Below are positions 45,701 to 52,805 of a stretch of 53,738 nt of DNA, piece after piece. Under the pieces are notes generated by a model. It saw only the letters and a list, made by a program, of their open reading frames with translations. It had not been told where the DNA came from and searched no databases. Position numbers and translations under genes: made by a program. This DNA comes from Mycobacterium alsense (GTDB taxonomy: Bacteria > Actinomycetota > Actinomycetes > Mycobacteriales > Mycobacteriaceae), in assembly GCF_002086635.1 (NCBI RefSeq), contig NZ_MVHD01000041.1, forward strand, positions 1 to 53,738. The letters run 5' to 3'. Positions within the stretch are counted from its first letter, which is position 1, and each line of letters starts with the position of its first letter.

Positions 45701-48700
45701 TTGGGCGGGGACAGCATCTTGTCGATGCAGGTGGTGGCGCGGGCGCGCGCCGCCGGCGTGGTGTGCCGGCCGCGCGACATCTTCGTCGAGCAGACCGTGG
45801 CCCGGCTCGCCCGGGTGGCCGGCGTCGCCGACGACGACGCCCACGTGATCGACGAGGGCGTGGGCCCGGTGGTGGCCACCCCGATCATGTGCTGGCTGTA
45901 CGGCGTCGAGGGACCGGTCGACCAGTTCAACCAGACGGTGCTGCTGCAGGCCCCCGCCGGAGCCGACGAGGACCATGTCGTGGCCCTGCTGCAGGCCCTG
46001 CTGGATCGGCACGCCATGCTGCGCCTGCGCGTCGACGAGGACGCCGGGGGCTGGTCGTTGACGGTGCCCGAGGCGGGGGCGATCGACGCCCGTCACTGCC
46101 TGCGCGCGGTGGAGGCGCTGTCCGACGCCGCGGTGATCGAGGCGCGGTCGCGGTTGAACCCGGCGGCCGGGGTGATGCTGAGCGCGCTGTGGGTGCCCTC
46201 CACGGCCCAGCTGCTACTGATCGTCCACCATCTGGCCGTCGACGGGGTGTCGTGGCGGATTCTGCTGGAAGACCTCAACCTGGCTTGGGCGCAGCTTCGT
46301 GCCGGCCAGCAGGTGGCGTTGCCGGCGCCGCGGACCTCGTTTGCGCGGTGGGCGTCGTTGCTGGCCGAGCACGCGTGCCGCCCGGAAGTGGTGGAGCACG
46401 CGCGGGCGTGGCGGCAGATCGCCGCGACCCCCGTGGCGCTGCCGGCGGTGCGCCCCGAGGCGGACACCTTCCTCACCGCCGGAAACCTGTCGGTGGAGCT
46501 GGACACCGAGACCACCCGCATGCTGCTCGGCGAGGTGCCGGCGGCGTTTCACACCGGGATCCACGACATCCTGTTGATCGCCTTCGCCCTGGCGGTGGCG
46601 GAATTCCTTGGCGGCGGCGCGCCGGTCGGCATCGACGTGGAGGGGCACGGGCGCCAGGAGGAATTGGCCGCCTCGAAGGAACACGTGGACCTGTCCCGCA
46701 CCGTGGGCTGGTTCACCACGAAATACCCGGTGGCCTTGGCCGTCGGCGGGCTGGACTGGGCGCAGGTCACCGCGGGCGAGACGGCCCTGGGCCTGGTGAT
46801 CAAGGACGCCAAGGAGCAGCTTCGGGCGCTGCCCGATGGCCTGACCTACGGCGTATTGCGCTACCTGAACTCCGAGGTCGACGTGGCCGGGTCCGACCCG
46901 CCCTTCGGGTTCAACTATCTGGGGCGCCTGGGCGCGGCGGCCGACGCCTCCAGTGAGGAGTGGCGGATCTGCCCGGACGGCGGCTCGGTGGCCCGGGTGG
47001 CCGCCGCGACCCCGATGCCGCTGATGCACACCGTCGAACTCAACGCCGGCACCGTGGACGACGCCGACGCCGGTCCCCAGTTGCGCGCCGCCTGGACGTG
47101 GGCGCCCTCCGCCGTCGATCACGCGCAGGTCAGCCGGCTGAGCCGGTTGTGGTTCGAGGCTCTGGCCGGCATCTGTGCGCACGTGCGAAGCGGGGGCGGC
47201 GGGTTGACGCCGTCCGACATCTGGCCCGCCCACCTGAGTCAGCAGCAGATCGACGAACTCGGCCGACACCACCAGCGCATCGGCGACGTGTTGCCGTTGA
47301 CCCCCCTGCAGCAGGGTCTGGCGTTCCACGCCAACGCCTCGCGGGGATTCGACGACGTGTATGCGGTGCAGCTGGATATCGCCCTGAGCGGTCGGCTCGA
47401 TCAGCACCGCCTGCGCGAAGCCGTGCACACCGTCGTCAACCGGCACCCCAACCTGGCGGCCCGGTTCTGCTCGCAGTTCGACGAGCCGGTGCAGGTCATC
47501 CCGGCCGATCCCGTCGTGCCCTGGCACTACGTCGTCGTCGACGGCGCGGACGGCGACGTCGAGGAGCGGATCCAGGAGGTGTGCGCGGCCGAGCGCGCCG
47601 CGGTCTACGACTTTGCCAACCAACCGGCCCTTCGGGTGGCCTTGATCCGCACCGCGGCGGATCGGCACCGATTCGTGCTGACGAATCACCACATCGTGCT
47701 GGATGGCTGGTCGCTGCCGATCCTTCTGGGGGAGGTGTTCGCCAGCTACTACGGGCAGTGGCTGCCCACGGCGGTTCCGTATCGCAGGTTCGTCACCTGG
47801 CTGACCGCACGGGACCGGGTCGCCGCCCGCGCGGTCTGGCGTGAGGTGTTCGCGGGATTCGACACCCCCACGCTCGTCGACCCGGCCGATCGGTTCGGGC
47901 TGGGGCGGCGCGGCGTCGCGACGTTCCGCGTGCCCGAGCCGACGACCCAGGCCGTCAACGAGCTGGCACGCTCCTGTCACACCACGGTGAGCACCGTGCT
48001 GCAGGCCGCGTGGGCGCAGCTGCTGACGTGGCTGACCGGTCAGCGCGACGTCTCGTTCGGCGCCGTCGTCTCGGGGCGGCCCGCCGAGGTGCCCGGAGCG
48101 GACTCGATGGTGGGTCTGTTGATCAACACGGTGCCCGTGCGGGCAAGTATCACGCCGGCCACCTCCACCACCGACCTGCTCGACCAACTGCAAAGCGCGT
48201 ACAACCGCACATTCGAGCACCAGCACCTGGGACTCAGCGAGATCCATCGCGCCACCGGTCACGACCGGCTCTTCGACACCGTGTTCGTCTACGAGAACTA
48301 CCCGACCGACGCCGCCGAGCTCTCGGGCAGCGACGGGCTGGCCATCACCGCGATCGCCAACCGCGACCACTACCACTACCCGCTTACCGTCCAGGCCCTG
48401 CCCGGCAGCGAACTGGAACTTCACCTCCAATATCGAGCGGACGTGTTCGACGCGGCCGACATCGAAGCGCTGATCGAACGGTTCCATCGGGCGCTGGTGG
48501 CCATGACCGCCGACCCCGCGCGGCCGTTGCCCATGGACGCGCGGGAGGGGGGCAGGCACGCGCGGGCGAACGGGAACCGGATGACGGCCACCCAACCGGC
48601 GCCGTCGGCTGTCGAATATCAGCGCACCGGTGGTGCCAATGGCGCCCCTGCCAATCTGGTCGAACAGATCCTGGCCAGCATTTACGCCCAAGTGCTCGGG

Positions 48701-48919
48701 TTGGACCGCGTTCCGGTGGACGAGTCGTTTTTCGACCTGGGCGGGGATTCCGTTTCCGCGATGCGCGCGATCGCCGCGATCAACATGGCCCTGGACACCC
48801 ACCTGCCGGTGCGGACGCTCTTCGACGCGCCGTCGGTGCGAAGCTTCGGCCGCAAGTTGTGCGGACGTGCCTGGTCGGAGGCGGAAGTTCCCGCGGCGAG
48901 CCCGGTCCGCGATCTGTAG
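42704..48919 (+). CDS. NRPS: C-A-PCP-E-C-PCP, second module without A domain
   Basis: A 2,071-residue synthetase. C1 (10-435, HHIIIDG 141-147) is N-terminal, so it probably takes an acyl donor, as in lipopeptide starter modules. A1 (455-955) has YTSGTTGVPKG, YRTGDL and NGK; the residues lining the pocket read D656-V657-C660-S699-I728-A730-L755-V763-H764-K950. PCP1 has Ser1004 (GGDSI). An epimerization domain (1055-1500) has HHLAVDG and FNYLG. C2 (1525-1935, HHIVLDG 1662-1668) is followed after a linker of about 40 residues by PCP2 (Ser2016, GGDSV). The A domain expected there is missing, as is any thioesterase or reductase. So one D-amino acid is incorporated; the role of C2-PCP2 is unclear. 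The N-terminus resembles my recollection of GPL Mps1. ATG 42716 (MELDD) is an alternative start. Confidence 0.9.
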   Translation: MGNRMELDDRAFPLTRGQLDIWLAQETGHSGTDWQLGILVRFDGTVERSALERAIRHVMMEAEPARAAIFEVDGEIVQKAIDCSGLEVAFHDLSESPRPVQKAREMALTIQRTPMPSDGPLFNFTLFQTWADEFYLFGCFHHIIIDGFGITLLANRIATVYAAIISNAPIPPAFFGSLQDLVRCESEYEASTDYSEDQSYWTSNLPPESGLDRRSAEDPDEGGSREPSAPVRLDPAVLQRIQELADEWKMPRSSVITAACALLVRGWCAEGSQVVLDFPVSRRVRLESKTLPGMVSGAVPLVVALAPTSTVADFCQHVDMQIREALQHQRFPVHALERKGHARGTGQPAGRVSVNFMPSKMTMDFAGVGASASFTNPVQVGSFGLIFSGGGDQLFLSTVGGGGAFSNFDVSELEKRLSRVMVAMTADPGRRLSSMDLLDAADLTGLDAWSNRAVLSGPAPTPASIPAVFAAQVARAPEATAITCGEGSWTYLEVDQAANRLAHRLARQGVGPGQRVALLLPRSAEAIIAILAVLKTGAAYVPIDPAVPAARIAFMLDDAAPIAAITTSGLAERLDGRDLLVTKVDDLQDPVDTESGTALPTPDPDNIAYLIYTSGTTGVPKGVAISHHNVIGLLHSLDAELSPGQVWSQWHSLAFDVSVCEIWGALLSGGRLVVVPESVARSPEDFHALLAKEEVNVLSQTPTAFYALQTADALAPELGRQLKLEAVIFAGEALEPQRLSLWLDNHPGLPRLLNLYGTTETTVHASFREISAADADSAVSPIGVPMAHLAFFVLDAWLQPVPPGVVGELYVAGSSVGCGYWRRSGLSATRFVACPFGAPGQRMYRTGDLVWWGADGQLRYVGRADEQVKIRGYRIELGEVQAALAGLDGVEQAAAIVREDRPGDKRLVGYVTGTAGPAEVRAALGERLPSYMVPAAVVVIDALPLTVNGKLDKRALPAPEYQDVDHYRAPTNAVEEILADIYAQVLGLERVGVDESFFELGGDSILSMQVVARARAAGVVCRPRDIFVEQTVARLARVAGVADDDAHVIDEGVGPVVATPIMCWLYGVEGPVDQFNQTVLLQAPAGADEDHVVALLQALLDRHAMLRLRVDEDAGGWSLTVPEAGAIDARHCLRAVEALSDAAVIEARSRLNPAAGVMLSALWVPSTAQLLLIVHHLAVDGVSWRILLEDLNLAWAQLRAGQQVALPAPRTSFARWASLLAEHACRPEVVEHARAWRQIAATPVALPAVRPEADTFLTAGNLSVELDTETTRMLLGEVPAAFHTGIHDILLIAFALAVAEFLGGGAPVGIDVEGHGRQEELAASKEHVDLSRTVGWFTTKYPVALAVGGLDWAQVTAGETALGLVIKDAKEQLRALPDGLTYGVLRYLNSEVDVAGSDPPFGFNYLGRLGAAADASSEEWRICPDGGSVARVAAATPMPLMHTVELNAGTVDDADAGPQLRAAWTWAPSAVDHAQVSRLSRLWFEALAGICAHVRSGGGGLTPSDIWPAHLSQQQIDELGRHHQRIGDVLPLTPLQQGLAFHANASRGFDDVYAVQLDIALSGRLDQHRLREAVHTVVNRHPNLAARFCSQFDEPVQVIPADPVVPWHYVVVDGADGDVEERIQEVCAAERAAVYDFANQPALRVALIRTAADRHRFVLTNHHIVLDGWSLPILLGEVFASYYGQWLPTAVPYRRFVTWLTARDRVAARAVWREVFAGFDTPTLVDPADRFGLGRRGVATFRVPEPTTQAVNELARSCHTTVSTVLQAAWAQLLTWLTGQRDVSFGAVVSGRPAEVPGADSMVGLLINTVPVRASITPATSTTDLLDQLQSAYNRTFEHQHLGLSEIHRATGHDRLFDTVFVYENYPTDAAELSGSDGLAITAIANRDHYHYPLTVQALPGSELELHLQYRADVFDAADIEALIERFHRALVAMTADPARPLPMDAREGGRHARANGNRMTATQPAPSAVEYQRTGGANGAPANLVEQILASIYAQVLGLDRVPVDESFFDLGGDSVSAMRAIAAINMALDTHLPVRTLFDAPSVRSFGRKLCGRAWSEAEVPAASPVRDL

Positions 48920-48989
48920 ACCCGAACCGCCGGCGCGGCCGATATCGAGGTCGATCGAAACCCCTGGCGCCGAGCGCCAATTGGGCGCC

Positions 48990-49664
48990 CTACCAGACGG
49001 ACGGCACCAAGCGATAGCGAACCTGCTGCGAGTACTCGCGGTACCCGTCCAACTCCCTTTGCAGCAGCTTCTCCTCGTCGCGGATGCGCCACGCGAGCAC
49101 CATCACTCCGGGTGCGACGAAGACGAGCCCCCAGTAGGAACCGAGGGCAAGGGGGATGCCGATCATCATGATCACGTTGCCGGTGTACATGGGGTGCCGC
49201 ACCAGCCCGTACAGGCCCGTGGAGACGACCCGCTGGCCTTCCTTGACCCGGACGGTCGCCGCCGCATAGCTGTTCTGAATGATGACCAGCGCCACCACAC
49301 CCAGTCCCGTGGCCACCAAAACGTCACCGGCCAAACAGATTTCCGCCGGTACGGGCGACCAGCCGAAGCGATGGTCAAGGGCGCTGACCACGACCATTGC
49401 CGCCAGCGACAGGTACAAACCGGCAATGACGATCTTCTGCGCCAGCCGCGTCTCCGCCGCCGGCCCGCCACGCATCCGCGCTTGCAGCGCATCGGGATTC
49501 GTACGCAGCAGGTAAATGCTGGGAATCCACGCCGGAACGGCAACCACCACGAGAAACACCCATGCTTGCCAGTAATTGAACGTGCCCGCGGGGACAAACA
49601 GCATCGAGCCGAACACGACAAACTCGACAAGAGCGAATAGCAACAGCTTGGGAATGGCTTTCAC
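48990..49664 (-). CDS. ICMT/PEMT-like membrane methyltransferase
   Basis: A 224-residue membrane protein with about five hydrophobic segments and the C-terminal signature GLVRHPMYTGN, then RDEEKLLQRELDGYREY. This is the RHPxYxG…EExxL pattern of isoprenylcysteine carboxyl methyltransferase and phospholipid methyltransferase-like proteins. Bacterial members methylate lipids or carboxylates, usually of unknown identity. The GTG start is chosen because AAGGAGG lies four bases upstream; the open frame extends to 49772 without a better site. It converges with the NRPS gene. It could methylate a free carboxyl of the assembled product, which would fit the lack of a normal release domain, but that is speculation. 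Confidence 0.75.
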   Translation of the reverse strand: MKAIPKLLLFALVEFVVFGSMLFVPAGTFNYWQAWVFLVVVAVPAWIPSIYLLRTNPDALQARMRGGPAAETRLAQKIVIAGLYLSLAAMVVVSALDHRFGWSPVPAEICLAGDVLVATGLGVVALVIIQNSYAAATVRVKEGQRVVSTGLYGLVRHPMYTGNVIMMIGIPLALGSYWGLVFVAPGVMVLAWRIRDEEKLLQRELDGYREYSQQVRYRLVPSVW

Positions 49665-49928
49665 CGATCCTCCTTCGTCGTCCCGCACCGGCCGGCATCG
49701 CGGTGCCGGGAAGTCGCGACTCGCGGCGTATGGGGTGGCGCATAGGGCCGCACCGATCGCCGGCAGCCGCAATGCGGTGCACGACTGAAACTACCGTCGC
49801 CTACCCCGAGGACGTGGGCGAATCTGTCATTCGCCGCGCGGAAGCCGCGCGGGCATCCGGCTGGGCCGGCGCCGTCGCGGGCGCTTTCGCGGCCGGCCCC
49901 TGCCCGGCCCGGCGGCGCTCACCGGCGC

Positions 49929-50135
49929 TCACCAGCTGTTCTGGCAGCCGCAGGGTCTGAGGGCGGCTATCGCCGCAAGCACTTGGTTACCGACCGACCG
50001 TTGGTATTCGCGAAGGTATTTCACCCGGCGCGGGTCATCCTCTTCTAAGTGATGCGTGAGGGGATGCTCCGTTTTCCACACCGCGTCCTGCGCCGCCTCG
50101 CCGACGGCTACCGCAAAGTCCTCGTCCTTATTCAT
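49929..50135 (-). CDS. Small conserved hypothetical protein, copy 1
   Basis: A 68-residue protein starting MNKDEDFAVAVGEAAQDAVW, with an ATG preceded by GGGGGAATGG. It shares VGEAAQDAVWKTEHPLT and DDPRR-x-YLREYQ-x-SVG with the copy about 650 bp away. The sequence is acidic and looks helical, without a signal peptide or cysteine pair apart from CGC near the C-terminus (CGCQNSW), which copy 2 lacks. I do not recognise the family; a mycobacteria-restricted small protein is likely. An AT-rich stretch upstream (TATCTTAAAATT on the minus strand) is a probable promoter. Confidence 0.65.
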   Translation of the reverse strand: MNKDEDFAVAVGEAAQDAVWKTEHPLTHHLEEDDPRRVKYLREYQRSVGNQVLAAIAALRPCGCQNSW

Positions 50136-50795
50136 CCATTCCCCCATACGCGCGACCAAGGGTCAGCGCCAATTTTAAGATACGAACCTGATTTCACAGC
50201 GAATCGTTCAGCGTGTGTCAGATATAAATTGCATTTTCGGCCGGGCGTCCGGGTGTCTGGTGTGTGTGAGCTAGAGATATGATGCGTTGAGCCGCAAAGG
50301 ATTTGGTTGTCGGTAAGCGAAGTTGTGTTCGCCATTCCGAGCGTTAACGGTGGCCGGTATTCGGGGCGTGGACACCGAAAATTGCGATTCTCGTCAAGGA
50401 ATTGGAATTCGCCGGGATGGCCCCCGGGTCGGCATAGAAAGCCCGCAACCGCCGCATCAGCAATCATCGGTTTTAGCGCAGCCCATTTCGCGTTTCCGGG
50501 CGCCCCGCGCCGCCGGCCATGTTTCCGCACGCCGGCCGACGTCGGTCGCGGCATCCCCGTGGTGGTGCCCGGCGTCGAATGCGTGTGGTTCGTTCACGGC
50601 GCGCTTTCTTACTCGTGGGTAGGTAAGAAGTTACTCGCTGGTAGGCGCAATGTCACTCAGGCTGCGCAACGTTTCGTGGGCGCCCGGCGGCGTGGCTGGC
50701 GTCGTTCGCTCCGGCTGGCGTCCAAGACATTTCGCGTACGGGGGCCGATGTCCGGCCGCCCGGTCCGGACGTCGCCGCCCGGCGTCCTGGCTCTC
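50136..50795. other. Gene-free region with plus-facing promoter-like sequences
   Basis: No gene is supported in this 660 bp. The left 200 bp are AT-rich for this genome and contain GTGTGTCAGATATAAAT and GTGTGTGAGCTAGAGATATG on the plus strand, both like the GTGTG…GATA layout before the PE_PGRS genes. No PE start follows. I infer that a PE-type gene may have been lost between the two small-protein copies, or that these are spurious. Confidence 0.3.
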
Positions 50796-50990
50796 TTACG
50801 AGGCCATGCGGGGGCTGAGCGTCTCTATCGCCGCCAGCACTTGGCGGCCGACCGCCTGTTGGTACTCGCGCAGGTACTGCTCCCGGCGCGGGTCATCGTC
50901 CGACAAGTGCAGGGTGAGCGGGTGCTCCGTCTTCCACACCGCGTCCTGAGCCGCCTCGCCCACGGCCACCAGGAACTCTCTCTCGTTCAT
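50796..50990 (-). CDS. Small conserved hypothetical protein, copy 2
   Basis: A 64-residue paralogue of the protein at 49.9 kb, starting MNEREFLVAVGEAAQDAVW, with GGGGGAACC before the ATG. It keeps AVWKTEHPLT, DDDPRREQYLREYQQAVG and QVLAAIETLSP. The two proteins agree in most positions of the first 60 residues, and even their ribosome-binding sites match, so a segment was duplicated. It is divergent from the first PE_PGRS gene, with the GTGTGCAAC box between them. Function unknown. Confidence 0.65.
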   Translation of the reverse strand: MNEREFLVAVGEAAQDAVWKTEHPLTLHLSDDDPRREQYLREYQQAVGRQVLAAIETLSPRMAS

Positions 50991-51089
50991 GGTTCCCCCA
51001 ATCGCGCGCATCCCGCGCAGCGGATACCCAGCAGCTCGCGACGCGAAACGGCCGGAGGAGACCGACGAAAATCTGCTAAAACGCAGATA

Positions 51090-51110
51090 TACAGGTGTGC
51101 AACAAGATAG
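51090..51110 (+). promoter_or_regulatory. Box upstream of PE_PGRS gene 1
   Basis: TACAGGTGTGCAACAAGATA is repeated exactly before the second PE_PGRS gene, and its left half equals the ACAGGTGTG core of the oafA/PKS1 boxes. A TTTTTAG stretch follows. The start codon is about 70 bp downstream, with GGAGG at normal distance. Confidence 0.55.
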
Positions 51111-51178
51111 TTTTTAGCCACTCGCAAGCGTGACCGTGGTGCGGGCTGCCCGCGTGCGACGGTCTTCGGAGGTCAGCA

Positions 51179-52663
51179 ATGTCGTATGTGTTCGTCGTGC
51201 CGGACGTGGTGTCGACGGCGGCGGCGAATGTGGCGGCAATCGGCTCGTCGCTCAACGCCGCGCATGCGGCGGCGGCGGCCTCGACCACCGCGGTGTCGGC
51301 CGCCGCCGGTGATGAGGTGTCCGCGGCGATCGCGTCGTTGTTCTCCCGCGCCGGCCAGGAGTTTCACGCGCTCAGCAACCAGGCGGCGGCGCTGCAGGCC
51401 CAGTTCGTGCAGGCCCTGACCGGCTCGGGGGGCGCGTACACGGCCGCCGAGGCAACTAACGTGTCGCCGTTGAGCGGGGCGTCACGCTCGTTGGCCGCCG
51501 CCGCGGCTGTTCCATCGCCGATGCAGATCCTCGCCCACGCGGTGGCGGAGGCCTCGGGGGCGTCGCCGCCGCCGCGGACGGAACCGCTCGCGACGGTGAT
51601 GTATGAGCTGAACCAGACCGGCCGGACATTCTTCGGAGCGCCCTTTTTCTTCAACGGCGCCGATGGGACGCAGGCCAGCCCGAATGGCCAAAACGGTGGC
51701 TTGTTGATGGGCAACGGCGGCAACGGCTGGAACTCGACGGTCGCCGGGGTCAATGGCGGGAACGGCGGCCAGGCCGGGCTCATCGGCAACGGCGGCAACG
51801 GCGGGTCCGGTGGCCAGGGTGCGATCGGTGGCAGCGGTGGGTCCGCGGTGTGGGTCGGGGCCGGCGGGGCCGGCGGGGCCGGCTTCAACTCCACCCTTTC
51901 CGGCGTGAATGGCGGTAATGGCGGTAACGGCGGGTCCGGCGGATTGTTCTGGGGCACCGGCGGTGTCGGCGGGGCCGGCGGCAGTGCAACCGACGCGACC
52001 GGCGGCAACGGCGGGGCCGGCGGCTACACGGGCTTCCTCGGTAGCGCGGATCTGGGCTTCAGCGTTCCGACCGGCGCCACCGGCGGGGCCGGCGGCGACA
52101 GCATCACCGGCCAGGGCGGCACCGGTGGGGCCGGCGGGGCCGGCTTCGGGCTCGGCGGTACCGGCGGGGCCGGCGGCAACGGCGCCACCGGGGGCGACGG
52201 CGGTCAGGGCGGTCTCGCGTTCAACCTGGGGTGGGGGACCGTCACCGGCGGGACCGGCGGAGTCGGCGGCATCGGGACGGTCGGCGCCGGCGGGGACGGG
52301 GGCCACGGCGGCGCCGCGATCATCGGGCCCTTCAACATTGCCGTGGACAATTTCGACGGGCTGCTGACGTATCTCCCCGTCGACTGGGGTACCGCCTACG
52401 GCGGTGTCGGTGGCGCGGGCGGCGTCGGGGCCACCGTGGGCGGTACCGGCGGGACGGGCGGGACCGCGTACAACTTCCTGAGCAGTGGTGCCTCCTTCGG
52501 CGGCGCGGGGGGCACCGGCGGCACCGGCCCCACCGGTGGCAACGGCGGCACGGGCGGCAACGTCTTCTCGATCACCCCGGGCAATGCCACCGTCGGAGGC
52601 GGCGGCGCGGCCGGCGGCCCCGGCGGAACCGCCGGCGGCCCGGGCCAGGTCATCACGCCCTAG
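51179..52663 (+). CDS. PE_PGRS family protein 1
   Basis: A complete 494-residue PE_PGRS protein. The PE domain (1-92) begins MSYVFVVPDVVSTAAANVAA and ends with the type VII secretion signal YxxxE (Tyr87-TAA-Glu91). A linker with TVMYELNQTGRTFFGAP follows. The remainder is a Gly-Ala-Asn-rich PGRS region built of GGxGG units, interrupted by less repetitive pieces such as LTYLPVDWGTAYGG. PE_PGRS proteins are exported by ESX-5 to the mycobacterial surface; individual functions are mostly unknown. ATG is preceded by GGAGG. It is a tandem duplicate of the following gene and shares its leader. No C-terminal enzymatic domain is present. Confidence 0.92.
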   Translation: MSYVFVVPDVVSTAAANVAAIGSSLNAAHAAAAASTTAVSAAAGDEVSAAIASLFSRAGQEFHALSNQAAALQAQFVQALTGSGGAYTAAEATNVSPLSGASRSLAAAAAVPSPMQILAHAVAEASGASPPPRTEPLATVMYELNQTGRTFFGAPFFFNGADGTQASPNGQNGGLLMGNGGNGWNSTVAGVNGGNGGQAGLIGNGGNGGSGGQGAIGGSGGSAVWVGAGGAGGAGFNSTLSGVNGGNGGNGGSGGLFWGTGGVGGAGGSATDATGGNGGAGGYTGFLGSADLGFSVPTGATGGAGGDSITGQGGTGGAGGAGFGLGGTGGAGGNGATGGDGGQGGLAFNLGWGTVTGGTGGVGGIGTVGAGGDGGHGGAAIIGPFNIAVDNFDGLLTYLPVDWGTAYGGVGGAGGVGATVGGTGGTGGTAYNFLSSGASFGGAGGTGGTGPTGGNGGTGGNVFSITPGNATVGGGGAAGGPGGTAGGPGQVITP

Positions 52664-52718
52664 CGAGCCGCCCGGCAGCGAGCGGCGGTTGCTCTGCGTT
52701 TTCTCTGAAACACAGCTC

Positions 52719-52739
52719 TACAGGTGTGCAACAAGATAG
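52719..52739 (+). promoter_or_regulatory. Box upstream of PE_PGRS gene 2
   Basis: TACAGGTGTGCAACAAGATA, identical to the copy before PE_PGRS gene 1. The shared leader continues downstream with GACCGTGGTG and GGTCTTCGGAGGTCAGCA directly before the ATG. Confidence 0.55.
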
Positions 52740-52805
52740 GTTTATAGTGCCCGTAGCTATGACCGTGGTGGGGGCGTAGACCTCTGCGGTCTTCGGAGGT
52801 CAGCA

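Noticed and set aside
43079..46096. 1,005-codon minus-strand frame opposite the NRPS
   Set aside because: Lies entirely under the C and A domains of the NRPS and has no homology-like features.
29653..48919. Identification of the locus as the classic GPL biosynthesis cluster
   Set aside because: PKS2, MbtH and the NRPS start resemble it, but the NRPS has one A domain only, and mps2, gap and mmpL genes are not seen in the window.
50307..51110. 267-codon plus-strand frame spanning small-protein copy 2 and the PE_PGRS leader
   Set aside because: Composition looks like noise, it has no ribosome site, and it runs through a better-supported gene and a promoter.
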